A DNA stretch of 64,000 nt, from positions 1,984,001 to 2,048,000 of the forward strand of contig NZ_LT607755.1 in NCBI RefSeq assembly GCF_900090275.1, given 5' to 3'. Shown piece after piece: positions 53,387 to 63,552 of the stretch (position 1 is the first letter of the stretch; every line of letters begins with the position of its first letter). The stretch is from Micromonospora zamorensis (GTDB lineage Bacteria; Actinomycetota; Actinomycetes; Mycobacteriales; Micromonosporaceae). The notes below the pieces were generated by a model that made no database searches, was not told where the DNA came from, and saw nothing but the letters and a program-made list of their open reading frames with translations. The translations under genes and the position numbers were made by a program.

Positions 53387-53423
53387 CCCGGTCGGTGCAC
53401 GACGTGTGCCGGCACCGACCGGG
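53387..53423 (-). terminator. Intercistronic hairpin after the rhamnose-binding protein gene
   Basis: CCCGGTCGGTGC (53387-53398) pairs perfectly with GCACCGACCGGG (53412-53423) around 13 bases. It begins 8 bases after the binding-protein stop and before the isomerase start on the same strand. It may partly end transcription or shield the transporter mRNA, so that the binding protein is made in excess of the enzymes. Confidence 0.6.
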
Positions 53424-53430
53424 AGGGCGA

Positions 53431-54513
53431 TCAGAACTGGAACTGGTCGATGTTGTTCTTGTCGAAGACCGTGGGCGGGCCGAGGATGACCACACCCTCC
53501 TTGCCGACGGTGAACTCGCCGAGCTTGCCGGCCTTGAACTTGTCGCCCTCGGCGCCGGTGATCTGACCGGAGGCCAGTGCCGCGCCGGCGTACGCGGCGA
53601 GGTAGCCGAGGTCGGCCGGGCTCCACAGGGCGAACGCGTCGACGGTGCCGTCCTTGACGTACTGGCGCATCTGGTTCGGGGTGCCCAGACCGGTCAGCTT
53701 GACCTTGCCCTTGTACTGCGAACCGCTGAGGTAACGGCCGGCCGCCGCGACACCGACAGTGGTCGGCGAGATGATGCCCTTGAGGTTGGGGTACGACTGG
53801 AGCAGACCCTGGGTCTCCTGGAAGGACTTCTGGTCGTCGTCGTTGCCGTACGCCACGGTGACCAGCTTGATCTTGCTGTACTCGGGCTTCGCCAGCTCGG
53901 TCTTCATCAGCGCGATCCAGGCGTTCTGGTTGGTCGCGTTGGCGGTGGCGGAGAGGATGGCGATCTCACCCTCGCCGCCGATCTGCTGCGAGATGAGCTT
54001 GACCTGGTTCTCGGCGATGCCCTCGGCGGTCACCTGGTTGACGAAGATCTGGCGGCACTCCGGCTTGGTGTCGGAGTCGAAGGTGACGATCTTCGCGCCG
54101 GCCGCCTTCGCCTGGTTGAGCGCCCCGCAGATCGCGTTCGGGTCGTTGGCGGAGGTGACGATCACGTCCATGCCCTGCTGGGACAGGGTGTTGATGTAGC
54201 TGACCTGGGAGGAGGCGCTGGCCTCGGAGGGGCCGACCTCCTTGAACTCGCCCTTGAACTCGGTGACGGCGTCCTTGCCACCGTTGTCCGAGACGGTGAA
54301 GTAGGGGTTGTTCAGGGCCTTCGGCAGGAAGGCGATCTTCAGCCCTGCCTTGATGGCGGCGTCCGGGTTGGCGGCGCCGCTCGCCTGGTTGCCGGCGCCG
54401 GCGTCGTCGTTGGAGTTGTCCCGGGTGGTGCCGCCACAGGCGGCGCTGAGCAGCAGTGCGGCGAGGGCGAGGCTGGTGGCCCCGACCCGGAGGCCTCTGC
54501 GGTATGCGGACAT
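53431..54513 (-). CDS. rhaS: Rhamnose ABC importer, substrate-binding lipoprotein
   Basis: This 360-residue lipoprotein has a signal with lipobox LSAAC, then a periplasmic-binding-protein fold of the ribose/rhamnose type (KIAFLPKALNNPYFTVSDNG, VIVTSANDPNAICGAL, SPTTVGVAAAGRYL). GGAAAGG lies 6 bases before ATG 54513. It captures L-rhamnose outside the membrane and delivers it to the two permeases encoded just upstream. Confidence 0.93.
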   Translation of the reverse strand: MSAYRRGLRVGATSLALAALLLSAACGGTTRDNSNDDAGAGNQASGAANPDAAIKAGLKIAFLPKALNNPYFTVSDNGGKDAVTEFKGEFKEVGPSEASASSQVSYINTLSQQGMDVIVTSANDPNAICGALNQAKAAGAKIVTFDSDTKPECRQIFVNQVTAEGIAENQVKLISQQIGGEGEIAILSATANATNQNAWIALMKTELAKPEYSKIKLVTVAYGNDDDQKSFQETQGLLQSYPNLKGIISPTTVGVAAAGRYLSGSQYKGKVKLTGLGTPNQMRQYVKDGTVDAFALWSPADLGYLAAYAGAALASGQITGAEGDKFKAGKLGEFTVGKEGVVILGPPTVFDKNNIDQFQF

Positions 54514-54557
54514 CGTCGACCTTTCCGGGGGGTGGGTGGTGGGTGTACGGGGGAGCG

Positions 54558-55613
54558 TCACGAAGCGACGGGGTGCCGCTGTCGTCGGCGGTGCAACCGG
54601 GCGCGGATGTCCGCGACGGCGTTGGGCAGCACGACGGATGCGATGAGCAGGCTGCCGGTGACGATCGTCAGCGCGTTGGCGTCGACGTCGGCGAGTTGCA
54701 GCGCGTTGCGCAGGACGCCGAGGAGCAGCACACCGGCCACCACACCGAGCAGAGCACCCCGGCCGCCGAAGATCGAGACACCGCCGAGCAGCACGGCGGT
54801 CACCACGGTCAGCTCCAGGCCGGTGGCGTTGTCACCGCGGGCGCTGGCGTACCGCAGCGTCCAGAAGATGCCGACCAGCCCGCACACCGCACCGGAGACC
54901 ACGAAGAGCCAGAACTTCGTCCGGGCCACCGAGACGCCGGTGAACGTGGCGGCCTGGTCGTTGTTCCCCATGGCGTAGAGCGCGCGACCGGCGGCGGTGG
55001 CGTGCAGCACGACGCCGAAGACCACGGCGAGCAGCAGCAGCGGGACCACCACGACCGGGATCGACGTGCCGGGGATGGCGCGCACCGCGGCAGCGGTCCA
55101 GTCGGCCGGGAAGTCCGCGACCGCCTGGTCGCCGAGCACCACGAAGGACAACCCGCGGTAGAGGGCGAGCGTGCCGATGGTCACCGCCAGCGACGGCAGA
55201 CCGAAGCCGGTGACGAAGAGACCGTTCACCGCGCCGAGCACGGCGCCCAGCAGCACCACGAGGACACAGATCAACTCCAGGGACAGCCCACTGGAGAGCC
55301 AGAGCTGCCCCATCAACGTGCTGCACAGCCCGACCATGCTGGCCACCGAGAGGTCGATCTCACCGGTGATCACGATCAGGGTCATCGGCAGCGCGATGAG
55401 CGCCAGCGGCATCAGGTCCAGCAGCAGGAACTGGGCGTTGCGGCCGGTGGCGAAGTTCTCCACGGTCAGGCTGGCGACCAGCACGGCCGCCACGAGGGCA
55501 GCGACGATCACCGCGTCCCAGGAGCCGAACAGCCCGCGCAGGCCGGCGAGGCGGTCCGCTCCGGCCTCGGCCTCGGCGGTGGTCGGTGCGGCGTACAGGC
55601 TGTCATGCGCCAT
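54558..55613 (-). CDS. rhaQ: Rhamnose ABC importer permease 2
   Basis: This 351-residue permease of the RbsC/AraH family has about nine membrane segments and the family blocks ITGEIDLSVASMVGL and LGGVSIFGGRGALLG. It overlaps the first permease by 11 bases. It forms the channel together with that permease. Confidence 0.9.
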   Translation of the reverse strand: MAHDSLYAAPTTAEAEAGADRLAGLRGLFGSWDAVIVAALVAAVLVASLTVENFATGRNAQFLLLDLMPLALIALPMTLIVITGEIDLSVASMVGLCSTLMGQLWLSSGLSLELICVLVVLLGAVLGAVNGLFVTGFGLPSLAVTIGTLALYRGLSFVVLGDQAVADFPADWTAAAVRAIPGTSIPVVVVPLLLLAVVFGVVLHATAAGRALYAMGNNDQAATFTGVSVARTKFWLFVVSGAVCGLVGIFWTLRYASARGDNATGLELTVVTAVLLGGVSIFGGRGALLGVVAGVLLLGVLRNALQLADVDANALTIVTGSLLIASVVLPNAVADIRARLHRRRQRHPVAS

Positions 55614-56664
55614 GCGCGCTTCTCCCTCGGAGCCGGGCCGCCACCCGCAGGGCCAGGAGCCGGTCCAGCCCGATGGCGGCGAGGATGAGTGCGCCGACCA
55701 CGGCCTGCTGCCAGAACGGGTCGATGCGCAGGACGGCGAGCGAGCTGCCGATCGTGGTCAGCAGCACGGCACCGAGTGCCGCGCCGTAGGCGCTGCCGCT
55801 GCCTCCGAAGATCGCCACCCCGCCGACCACGGCGGCGGCGACGACCTGGAGTTCCAGGCCACTGCCGGCGGCCGCGTCGAGGGTGCCGAACCGGGCCGCG
55901 TACAGCACGCCGGCGAGCCCGGCGAGGGCTCCGCTGGCCACGAAGACGGTGAACACCCGTCGCCCCACCGGGATGCCGGAGAGCCGGGCGGCGGCCGGTT
56001 CGGAGCCGATCGCGTACAGCTCCCGGCCGCTGCGGTAGGAGCGCAGGTAGAAGCCGACGGCGGCGACGACGACCAGCGCGACGAGGAACAGCACGGGTAC
56101 GCCGAGCACCGTCTGGTTGCCCAGCCGCAGGAACGACTGGGGCATGTCGGCGGCGTTGATCTGGCGGCCGGACGCCCAGTAGTAGTCGACGCCGCGGAAG
56201 GCGTAGAGGGTGCCGAGCGTGATGACCAGGGCGGGCACCCGGGCCACCGCGATCAGGCCGCCGTTGACCGCGCCGCACAGCGCGCCCAGTGCGACGCCCA
56301 CGACGAGCGCCACGGGCCACGGCGTAGCGGGTGCGGAGAGGAACAGCGAGCCGGTGGCGAAGGCGACCAGACCCAGGATCGAGCCGACGGAGAGGTCGAC
56401 GTTGCGGGTGACGATGACCAGGGTCTGGCCGACCGCCAGGATCACCAGGATCGCGCAGCCCAGCAGCAGGTCCTTGATGCTCTGGCCGCTCAGGAACCTG
56501 TCGTTGCGAAGTGTGGTCACCAGGACCAGCAGGCCGAGCGCGATCAACAGGCTCAGCTCGCGTACGGCGAACAGCCGTTCGGTGAGGCTGCGGCGCTGCC
56601 GACCGGGGTGGGTCGGGGCGTTCCCGGCGGCCCGTTCGGGCGCACCGGCGTCGGTGAGGCTCAT
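55603..56664 (-). CDS. rhaP: Rhamnose ABC importer permease 1
   Basis: This 353-residue permease has about nine membrane segments and RbsC-type blocks [18 protein letters not shown] and [22 protein letters not shown] 56664 overlaps the ATPase stop as ATGA. It pairs with the second permease. Confidence 0.9.
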   Translation of the reverse strand: MSLTDAGAPERAAGNAPTHPGRQRRSLTERLFAVRELSLLIALGLLVLVTTLRNDRFLSGQSIKDLLLGCAILVILAVGQTLVIVTRNVDLSVGSILGLVAFATGSLFLSAPATPWPVALVVGVALGALCGAVNGGLIAVARVPALVITLGTLYAFRGVDYYWASGRQINAADMPQSFLRLGNQTVLGVPVLFLVALVVVAAVGFYLRSYRSGRELYAIGSEPAAARLSGIPVGRRVFTVFVASGALAGLAGVLYAARFGTLDAAAGSGLELQVVAAAVVGGVAIFGGSGSAYGAALGAVLLTTIGSSLAVLRIDPFWQQAVVGALILAAIGLDRLLALRVAARLRGRSAHGA

Positions 56665-58181
56665 GCGGTCGCTCCTTGCCCGGTGGCGGCGAACATGATG
56701 GAGGCCTCGTCCGCCTCGGCCCGGGGCAGCTCGCGGACCAGTCGTCCCTCGTGCATGACGAGAACCCGGTCGGCCATGCCGAGCACCTCGGGCAGCTCGC
56801 TGCTGATCATGAGGATGGCCAGGCCGTCGCCGGCCAGCTCGGAGAGCAGCCGGTGCACCTCGGACTTGGTGCCGACGTCGATGCCGCGGGTCGGCTCGTC
56901 GATGATCAGGACACGTGGTTCGGTGGCCAGCCACTTGGCGAGCACGACCTTCTGCTGGTTGCCCCCGGAGAGGGTCGCCACGGGCGCGCCGAGCCGGGAG
57001 GCCTTCACCTGTAACCGCCGCGTCCAGCGGCGGGCCTCGGCGCGTTCCGCGCCGCCGAGCAGGAGGCCCAGCCGGCTCAGCGCCCGGCGGCGGGCAAGCG
57101 TGGCGTTGCGCTCCACCGACAGTTCCATGACCAGGCCCTGCTGCCGTCGGTCCTCGGGGACCAACGCCATGCCGGCCGCGATCGCCCGGCCCGGGTTCCC
57201 CGCCGGGACGGCGCGACCGGCCACCAGCACCTCGCCCGTGTCGTAGCGGTCGACACCGAAGACGGCGCGGGCGACCTCGCTGCGCCCGGCGCCGACCAGC
57301 CCGGCGAGCGCGACGATCTCCCCACCCCGGACGGAGAACGACACATCGGTGAAGACGCCGGCCCGGGTCAACCCACGGACCTCGAGCAGGGTGTCGCGCA
57401 GCTCGGCGGCCTGCTTCGGGTAGAGCGCGGAGACGTCCCGGCCGACCATGCGCCGCACCACCTCGTCGACGGTCAGGTCGGCGGCGTCGTCGCTGGAGAC
57501 CCAGGCGCCGTCGCGCAGCACTGTGACGCGGTGGCACAGGTCGAACACCTCGTTGAAACGGTGCGAGATGAACAGCACTGCCGCCCCACCCTCGCAGAGC
57601 GACCGGGCGACCGCGAAGAGCCGTTCGACCTCCACACCGGAGAGCGCGGCGGTTGGCTCGTCCATGACCAGGACGCGGGCGTCGAACGAGATCGCCTTGG
57701 CGATCTCGACGAGCTGCTGGTCGGCGATGGAGAGGCCACGCGCGGGCCGGGTCGGGTCGATGCGCACACCCAGCCGCTGGAACAGCCGCTCGGCGTCGCG
57801 GTTCATCGCGGCGGTGTCGATGCGACGCAGACCGCGCAGCGGTTGCCGACCCATGAAGATGTTCTCCGCCACGGAGAGGTCCGGGAAGAGCGTCGGTTCC
57901 TGGTAGATGACCGCGATGCCGGCGGCCCGGGCGTCGGCGGGACCGCGCAGCCGCAGCGGCTGCCCGTCCAGAGTCATCGAGCCGGAGTCCGGCGCGTGTG
58001 CGCCGGCCAGCACCTTCACCAGAGTGGACTTGCCCGCCCCGTTCTCGCCGACCAGGGCGTGTGCCTCACCGGGGTGCAGCGCCAGGTGCACCCCGCGCAG
58101 CGCGGCGACGGCCCCGAAGGACTTCGTCACGCCGTCGAGGACCAGCAGCGGAGCCGGGGTGGCCGGTGCGTCGGCGGTCAT
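56661..58181 (-). CDS. rhaT: Rhamnose ABC importer ATPase (double cassette)
   Basis: This 506-residue protein has two fused nucleotide-binding domains. The first has Walker [10 protein letters not shown], signature LSIADQQ and Walker B VLVMDEP. The second lacks a normal Walker A (GLVGAGRSE) but has signature LSGGNQQK and LIIDEP, as usual for RbsA/AraG-type importers. ATG 58181 follows AGGAGGGG. It is the first gene of the operon, with promoter and operator directly upstream. Confidence 0.93.
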   Translation of the reverse strand: MTADAPATPAPLLVLDGVTKSFGAVAALRGVHLALHPGEAHALVGENGAGKSTLVKVLAGAHAPDSGSMTLDGQPLRLRGPADARAAGIAVIYQEPTLFPDLSVAENIFMGRQPLRGLRRIDTAAMNRDAERLFQRLGVRIDPTRPARGLSIADQQLVEIAKAISFDARVLVMDEPTAALSGVEVERLFAVARSLCEGGAAVLFISHRFNEVFDLCHRVTVLRDGAWVSSDDAADLTVDEVVRRMVGRDVSALYPKQAAELRDTLLEVRGLTRAGVFTDVSFSVRGGEIVALAGLVGAGRSEVARAVFGVDRYDTGEVLVAGRAVPAGNPGRAIAAGMALVPEDRRQQGLVMELSVERNATLARRRALSRLGLLLGGAERAEARRWTRRLQVKASRLGAPVATLSGGNQQKVVLAKWLATEPRVLIIDEPTRGIDVGTKSEVHRLLSELAGDGLAILMISSELPEVLGMADRVLVMHEGRLVRELPRAEADEASIMFAATGQGATA

Positions 58182-58193
58182 CCGAACCCCTCC

Positions 58194-58205
58194 TGAATCG
58201 TTTCA
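58194..58205. promoter_or_regulatory. LacI-type operator before the rhamnose transporter operon
   Basis: TGAATCGTTTCA is a near-palindrome with central CG, typical of LacI-family sites. It lies 13 bases before the ATPase start and downstream of the likely promoter, so a bound repressor would block elongation or initiation. The identical 12 bases occur at 63258. Confidence 0.7.
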
Positions 58206-58221
58206 TGCGTCGTTTGCATGG

Positions 58222-58251
58222 ACGGTAGGGGTAGGTCTCCGAGAGCGTCAA
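58222..58251 (-). promoter_or_regulatory. Candidate promoter of the rhamnose operon
   Basis: On the minus strand TTGACG (58251-58246) and TACCGT (58227-58222) are 18 bp apart, a fair match to vegetative -35 and -10 elements, and lie just before the operator. Confidence 0.45.
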
Positions 58252-58325
58252 GACTTTCGATGCTATTTCTTCGCCGTTGCTGACGCGGGCTCCGGGCCAG
58301 CTCGCAGCGCTGCTGGTGCGCTCGA

Positions 58326-58337
58326 TGAAACGTTTTA
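58326..58337. promoter_or_regulatory. Operator variant before the LacI-type repressor gene
   Basis: TGAAACGTTTTA matches the operator at 58194 at most positions and lies next to a -10-like TATACA at 58343. It is 69 bases before the repressor start and suggests autoregulation. Confidence 0.6.
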
Positions 58338-58406
58338 GGCGCTATACACTGCCGAGCGACCCGGTCGGCACGGGCCGCGACCACCGTAGGGAGCATCTGG
58401 GGAGTC

Positions 58407-59438
58407 ATGGCAACGGCGAACATCAAGGAGGTCGCCCGGCATGCCGGGGTTTCCCTCGGCACCGTGAGCAACGTGCTCAACCGACCCGACACGGTCGCCC
58501 CCGCCACCCGTCAGCGGGTGCTGGACGCCATTTCCACGCTCGGCTACGTCCGCAACGACTCCGCTCGTCAACTGCGCGCCGGGCGCAGTCGCACCGTCGC
58601 GATCGTCGTCCTGGACGTGGCCAACCCGTTCTTCACCGACGTGGTCCGGGGTGCCGAACAGGCGATCGAGGGGGCTGGCGCCATGCTCGTCGTCTGCAAC
58701 AGCGGCGAGGACAGCGCCCGGGAGCGCCGCCACCTGGAGCTGCTGGAGGAGCAGCGGGTCCGTGGTGTGCTCATCACCCCGGTCGGCCATGGCCCGCAGC
58801 CCATCCTGGACAGGCTCATCGAGCGAGGCATCCCGGTGGTGCTGGTGGACCGGGGAACGGGCCGGGCGAACCTGTGCTCGGTGGCGGTCGACGACGTGCT
58901 CGGCGGCCGACTCGCCATGGACCACCTGCTGGACCAGGGCCACCAACGCATCGCCTACCTCGGTGGCCCGCTCACCATCGCCCAGGTTGCCGACCGGCAC
59001 GCCGGGGCCGCCGCAGCTCTGCGGGACCGCGGCAGCACCGCTGACCTCCGGGTGGCGATGACCACCAGCCTGACCGTCGCCGCTGGTCGGCGCGCCGCCG
59101 AGGAGCTGCTCGCGTTGCCGGTCCGCAAGCGCCCGACCGCCGTGTTCTGCGCCAACGACCTGATCGCGCTCGGTGTGCTTCAGGAGCTGACCGCGCGCGG
59201 CGTGCGGGTGCCGATCGACGTGGCCATCGTCGGCTACGACGACATCGAGTTCGCTGGCGCCGCGGCGGTGCCACTGTCGTCGGTGCGCCAGCCCCGCGAC
59301 CAGCTCGGCCGCGCCGCAGCCGAGTTGTTGCTCGAAGAGGCGGAGTCCGGCGACACCCACCGGCACCGACACGTGGTGTTCCAGCCCGAGCTGGTCGTAC
59401 GCCGATCCAGCGACCAACCCCGACGCACCCGGCGCTGA
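58407..59438 (+). CDS. LacI-family transcriptional repressor of rhamnose genes
   Basis: This 343-residue protein has the LacI HTH (NIKEVARHAGVSLGTVSNVL, with hinge NDSARQLRAGRS) and a periplasmic-binding-type effector domain (VANPFFTDVVRGAEQAIE, PTAVFCANDLIALGVLQEL, VGYDDIEFA). It is divergent from the rhamnose transporter operon and next to the rhamnosidase gene. The shared near-palindrome before all three transcripts is its probable operator; L-rhamnose or rhamnulose would be the inducer. Confidence 0.93.
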   Translation: MATANIKEVARHAGVSLGTVSNVLNRPDTVAPATRQRVLDAISTLGYVRNDSARQLRAGRSRTVAIVVLDVANPFFTDVVRGAEQAIEGAGAMLVVCNSGEDSARERRHLELLEEQRVRGVLITPVGHGPQPILDRLIERGIPVVLVDRGTGRANLCSVAVDDVLGGRLAMDHLLDQGHQRIAYLGGPLTIAQVADRHAGAAAALRDRGSTADLRVAMTTSLTVAAGRRAAEELLALPVRKRPTAVFCANDLIALGVLQELTARGVRVPIDVAIVGYDDIEFAGAAAVPLSSVRQPRDQLGRAAAELLLEEAESGDTHRHRHVVFQPELVVRRSSDQPRRTRR

Positions 59439-59455
59439 CCGGCCACACCGACGAC

Positions 59456-59489
59456 AGAGGAGCCGGGCGGATGCCCGCCCGGCTCCTCT
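59456..59489. terminator. Strong bidirectional hairpin terminator
   Basis: A 15-bp perfect stem (59456-59470 with 59475-59489, AGAGGAGCCGGGCGG and complement) with a 4-base loop lies between the convergent repressor and rhamnosidase genes. It is among the most stable hairpins in the window. Confidence 0.85.
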
Positions 59490-59507
59490 CCGCAACACCC
59501 AGCCCGG

Positions 59508-62500
59508 TCAGGCCGCGGGCATCGCCCAGACGTCGGCGATCGACGGGTCGTACCCGGTGCCGGTGTCCTGATACCGCACCCGCACCACGCCGTCGCGGGT
59601 CGCATCCGGCAGGTTCACGACGAACTGGTAGCTGACCGTGCCCGGCCCGCCCGCGGTGCGCTGCCACGAGCGGGTGTGGGCCACCACCCCGTCCACGATC
59701 ACCTGGTAGTCCTTGAGCTGCGGCCCGTCGTACGTCTCCACCGAGCGCAGCGCGAACGGCTCACCCGGTTTGACCGCGAGGTCGAACTCGAACCAACCGC
59801 CGGGGCGGGTCACGTCGGTGTACCGGCGGGTCAACCCGGCCTCGGTGCTGGTGGCCGAGTAGGCGGAGGCGGCGAGTCGGTGCGCCTGCTCGGACGCCGT
59901 GACGCCGAGGTCGACGTGGTCGTACGCGCCCGTCGGTGGGACGACAGCGAAGGAGTAGGAACCGGACCCGATCTCGTACACGGCGACCGCGCCGTCCATC
60001 CGGACGAACCGCACCCCGGCAGCCTGCTCCGCCGGCCGGCCGCCCTCGGTGACCGCCTCACGCCCGGGCGTCGGGAAACGCACTGTGGCCGTGGTGTTGG
60101 GCGGCACTGTGAGACGCAGCCGCATGTCGCCGCGTGCGTCGAGGTCCCAGTCACTGCCGATCGTTCCGTACGCCGAGCGGTACGACGCCTTGGCCGAGGT
60201 GAGCCCACCTCCCGGCTGAGGGGCGAACGTGACGTGCTCGTACCCGGGGTTGGCGGCGTCGGGCTGGATGCCCGCGACCGTCCGGTACATCCAGTCGCCC
60301 ACCGCGCCGTACGCGTAGTGGTTGAAGGAGTTCATCCCCACGTCACCGAAGCTGCCGTCGGGTTTGATCGAGTCCCAGCGCTCCCAGATCGTGGTCGCGC
60401 CCTTGCCGATCTCGTAGCCCCACGACGGGTAGGTGTCGTTGAGCAACAGCCGGTAGGCGACATCCAGGTGCCCGGTGGCGGTCAGCGCCGGCAGCAGATC
60501 CGGGGTGCCGAGGAAGCCGGTGGAGAGGTGCCAGTCGTGCCGTTGCACGTTGGCGACCAGCCGGTCGGCGGCCCTGGCCCGCAGCGGATCGGTCAGCAGG
60601 CCCATGCCGATGGCCAGCACGTACCCGGTCTGGCTGTCGCCCTGCACCGTGCCGTCGGCCGCGACGTAGGCGTTGACGAACGCCTGGGTGATGGTCTTGG
60701 ACAGCGCCGCGTAGCGGGTCGCGTCGGCGTCGCGCCCGATGGCGGCGGCCAACTCTCCCAGCAGCCGGATGCTGTACGCGTAGTAGGCGGTGCCGACCAC
60801 GCCGGCCGGCGTCGGGTCTTCGAGGTTGAGCCAGTCGAGGTACGGGCCGGCGTTGGTCCGCAGGTTGCCGGAGCTGGTGCTCTCCAACCAGGACGCGTAC
60901 CGCACCATCGACGCGTAGTGCTCCTCGACGACCCGGGTGTCGCCGTAGCGCTGCCACAGCGCGTACGGAACGGTGATCCCGGCGTCGGCCCAGCCGGTCG
61001 CGCCGTCCCCGCAGCAGGCGCGCGGCGCGACGTCGGGGTACGCGCCGTTGGCCGACTGCGCGTCGCGCAGGTCCTGCAACCACTTGCTGAGGAACGTCAG
61101 GCTGTCCATGTTGAACGTCGCGGTGTTGGCGAAGACGTTGATGTCACCGGTCCAGCCGAGCCGCTCGTCGCGCGCCGGCGTGTCGGTCGGGATGGAGAGG
61201 AAGTTGCCGCGCTGCCCCCAGGTGATGTTGCTCTGCAGTTGGTTCACCATGGCGTTGGAGGTCTGGAACTCGCTGGTGAGGTCCCCGTCGGTGTGCATCA
61301 CCAGCCCGGTGACCGAGGACAGGTCGGGGGTGCCCGGATAGCCGGTCAGCTCGACGTAACGGAAGCCGTGGAAGGTGAACGTCGGCTGGTAGACCTCGGC
61401 CCCGCCGCCCCGCAGCGTGTACTGGTCGGTGGCGCGTGCCGAGCGCAGGTTGGCGGTGTAGGCGGTGCCGTTCGGGTTGAGCACCTCGGCGTGCCGGATG
61501 CGCACCGTCGTGCCGGCCGGGCCGTTGAGCTTCAGCCGCACCTTGCCCACCATGTTCTGGCCGAGGTCGAAGATCCAGGTGCCGGGGGTGGGCTGGGTCA
61601 GCGTCCGGGCTGGCAGCTCCTGCGTGACCCGCACCGGTGGGTCGACCTGGGCGACGATCTTGTCGGTGGCGTCGACGTCGTCGACGGTGGCGGGCTTCCA
61701 GCCGGCGTCGTTGAACCCGGGCCGGTCCCAGCCGGCCGGCAACCGCCGCGCGTCGTAGGTCTCGCCGTGAATGAGGTCGCTCTGCAGGAACGGCCCGCCC
61801 GTGACGCGCCACGAGCCGTCGGTGCCGACCGTCGCGCTGCGTCCGTCGGTGTAGTCGATGACCAGCTGGGCGCTCAGGTGCGGCCGGGAGCCGTAGTTGT
61901 CGGTGCCGAACCAGGCGATGCTGCCGGCGTACCACCCGTCGCCGAGCAGGGCGCCGAGGGCGTTGTCGCCCGGTTGGAGCTGACGGGTCACGTCGTACGT
62001 CTGGTACTGCACCCGCTTGTGGTAGTCGGTCCAGCCGGGCGCCAACTCGTGGTCGCCGACCCGCTGGCCGTTGAGGGAGAGCTGGTAGACCCCGAGCGCG
62101 GTGGCGTAGATCCGGGCCCGCGCGACAGTGCCGTCGACGCGGAAGCCCCGGCGCAGCAGCGGGTTCGCGTCCAGCGCGGTGAGCATGGCCTCGGTGTCTC
62201 CGCCGACCCGCAGGCCGGCCGCGGTGGGAGTGCCCGCCCCGAACGGGTTCACCCCGTCGGTGAGCGGGGCCGTGAAGAGCGTCTGGCCGCCGCTGGTCAC
62301 CGAGAAGTTGGAGAACACGCCGGACTCCAGCCCGTTGGTACGCAGGCCGACCGAGCCGGCCTGGTGCGCGGTGCTGGTGGTGACGTCGACCTGTGTGCCG
62401 TCGACCCAGGTGGTGATGGTGTTCCCGGCCGCGGTGATGCGAAGGGTGTGCGGCGTGGTCAGCCTGTCGGCCGGGACGACTCCACCGAGCGGCACCTCCT

Positions 62501-63167
62501 TGAGCACGGTCCAGGCGCCGTTGACCCGGGCGTGCGGGCGCAGTTTGGCACTGCCGTTGGTGATGGAGAACTGCCACATGTACGCGTTCGCCGCGCCCCG
62601 GGCACGGAGGTAGATCCCGGCCGCGTCGCGTTCCAGCCGTACCGTCGTCTGCACCGTGTAGTCGGTCCAGGACTCGGTCACCGACGGCATGCCGATCCAG
62701 TCGGCCTGCCAGCCCGCGCCACCGCGTACGCCGGTCTCCCAGGACGCGGGCGTGCTCCAGCCGGAGGCGTTGCCGGCGGTGTCCCAGACCTGGACCTGCC
62801 AGGCGTACCGGGTGCGGGGTCGCAGTTGCGGGCCGGCGTACGGGACGAGGACGCTCTGCCGCGACCGGACCCGGCCGCTGTCCCAGACATCGGGGGCGTT
62901 GAGGCGCTCCGCGCTGGTGGCGACGCGCACCTGGTACGACTCCTGGAGCACGCCCCGGGCGGTGGCGTCGATCCGCCAGCCGAGTCGGGGCTGCGCCACG
63001 TCCAGGCCGATCGGTTCGGTGGCGCGTTCGGTGGTCAGGTCGGTCGCGGTCAGCGTCGCGGCTGCCGGCGCTGCGGTGGCCGGGCCGGGAGCCACCATCG
63101 GCGTCAGGCCGAGCAGCAGCACGAGAAGCGCGGAGGTTGCGGCGCGACGGCGCGTTCTGCGCATCAT
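59508..63167 (-). CDS. Secreted GH78 alpha-L-rhamnosidase
   Basis: This 1219-residue enzyme has a Tat/Sec-type signal (MMRRTRRR then a hydrophobic core to ATAA), an N-terminal Ig-like domain, a jelly-roll insert at about residues 165-300 (VRLERDAAGIYLRARG), then the rhamnosidase N domain (DGWYAGSIAWFG) and the six-hairpin catalytic domain with DERLGWTGDINVF and a late EIGKGATTIWERWD. It ends with extra beta domains. GAGG lies before the ATG pair at 63167/63164. It frees L-rhamnose from glycosides or polysaccharides outside the cell. Confidence 0.95.
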   Translation of the reverse strand: MMRRTRRRAATSALLVLLLGLTPMVAPGPATAAPAAATLTATDLTTERATEPIGLDVAQPRLGWRIDATARGVLQESYQVRVATSAERLNAPDVWDSGRVRSRQSVLVPYAGPQLRPRTRYAWQVQVWDTAGNASGWSTPASWETGVRGGAGWQADWIGMPSVTESWTDYTVQTTVRLERDAAGIYLRARGAANAYMWQFSITNGSAKLRPHARVNGAWTVLKEVPLGGVVPADRLTTPHTLRITAAGNTITTWVDGTQVDVTTSTAHQAGSVGLRTNGLESGVFSNFSVTSGGQTLFTAPLTDGVNPFGAGTPTAAGLRVGGDTEAMLTALDANPLLRRGFRVDGTVARARIYATALGVYQLSLNGQRVGDHELAPGWTDYHKRVQYQTYDVTRQLQPGDNALGALLGDGWYAGSIAWFGTDNYGSRPHLSAQLVIDYTDGRSATVGTDGSWRVTGGPFLQSDLIHGETYDARRLPAGWDRPGFNDAGWKPATVDDVDATDKIVAQVDPPVRVTQELPARTLTQPTPGTWIFDLGQNMVGKVRLKLNGPAGTTVRIRHAEVLNPNGTAYTANLRSARATDQYTLRGGGAEVYQPTFTFHGFRYVELTGYPGTPDLSSVTGLVMHTDGDLTSEFQTSNAMVNQLQSNITWGQRGNFLSIPTDTPARDERLGWTGDINVFANTATFNMDSLTFLSKWLQDLRDAQSANGAYPDVAPRACCGDGATGWADAGITVPYALWQRYGDTRVVEEHYASMVRYASWLESTSSGNLRTNAGPYLDWLNLEDPTPAGVVGTAYYAYSIRLLGELAAAIGRDADATRYAALSKTITQAFVNAYVAADGTVQGDSQTGYVLAIGMGLLTDPLRARAADRLVANVQRHDWHLSTGFLGTPDLLPALTATGHLDVAYRLLLNDTYPSWGYEIGKGATTIWERWDSIKPDGSFGDVGMNSFNHYAYGAVGDWMYRTVAGIQPDAANPGYEHVTFAPQPGGGLTSAKASYRSAYGTIGSDWDLDARGDMRLRLTVPPNTTATVRFPTPGREAVTEGGRPAEQAAGVRFVRMDGAVAVYEIGSGSYSFAVVPPTGAYDHVDLGVTASEQAHRLAASAYSATSTEAGLTRRYTDVTRPGGWFEFDLAVKPGEPFALRSVETYDGPQLKDYQVIVDGVVAHTRSWQRTAGGPGTVSYQFVVNLPDATRDGVVRVRYQDTGTGYDPSIADVWAMPAA

Positions 63168-63257
63168 TCCAGGGCCTCATCCTTCTGGGCGGCGGTCTCC
63201 CGGCACGGGCGCAGGCGGGTGGTTGGCCCGGAACGGGGGAGGGGCGGTGGGCTGGGA

Positions 63258-63269
63258 TGAATCGTTTCA
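63258..63269. promoter_or_regulatory. LacI-type operator before the rhamnosidase gene
   Basis: TGAATCGTTTCA is identical to the site at 58194 and lies 91 bases before the rhamnosidase start. This links extracellular release and uptake of rhamnose to one repressor. The rest of the 385-bp gap to the acylase gene shows no gene. Confidence 0.7.
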
Positions 63270-63552
63270 GTATGTGTTTCACGAAGATTACGCGCTCCCG
63301 TTGGTCAAGTGAAGACGTTCACAGTAATCAATATGAGCTGGCTCGAACCGACGTCGGCGGACGGCGAAACGTCGGCATTGGCAGCTGGTGCACGAGAACT
63401 ATCCCGAAGGGTCGTCCTGTGCCGATCATTGTCGAGATCGACGTGAGTCTTTCTCGCCTCCGGGTAGGACGCCCGGGCACGGATGGCGACAGGTCGGCAC
63501 CGGCAGCCGGGCGTACCCGAACGACCCGACTCCGCGTCCCCGGAGGACCGTC

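Noticed and set aside
59676..63260. Very long open frame on the plus strand opposite the rhamnosidase gene
   Set aside because: It is the mirror of a GC-rich gene; the translation is low-complexity G/V/R-rich with no family motif, whereas the minus strand gives a full GH78 enzyme.
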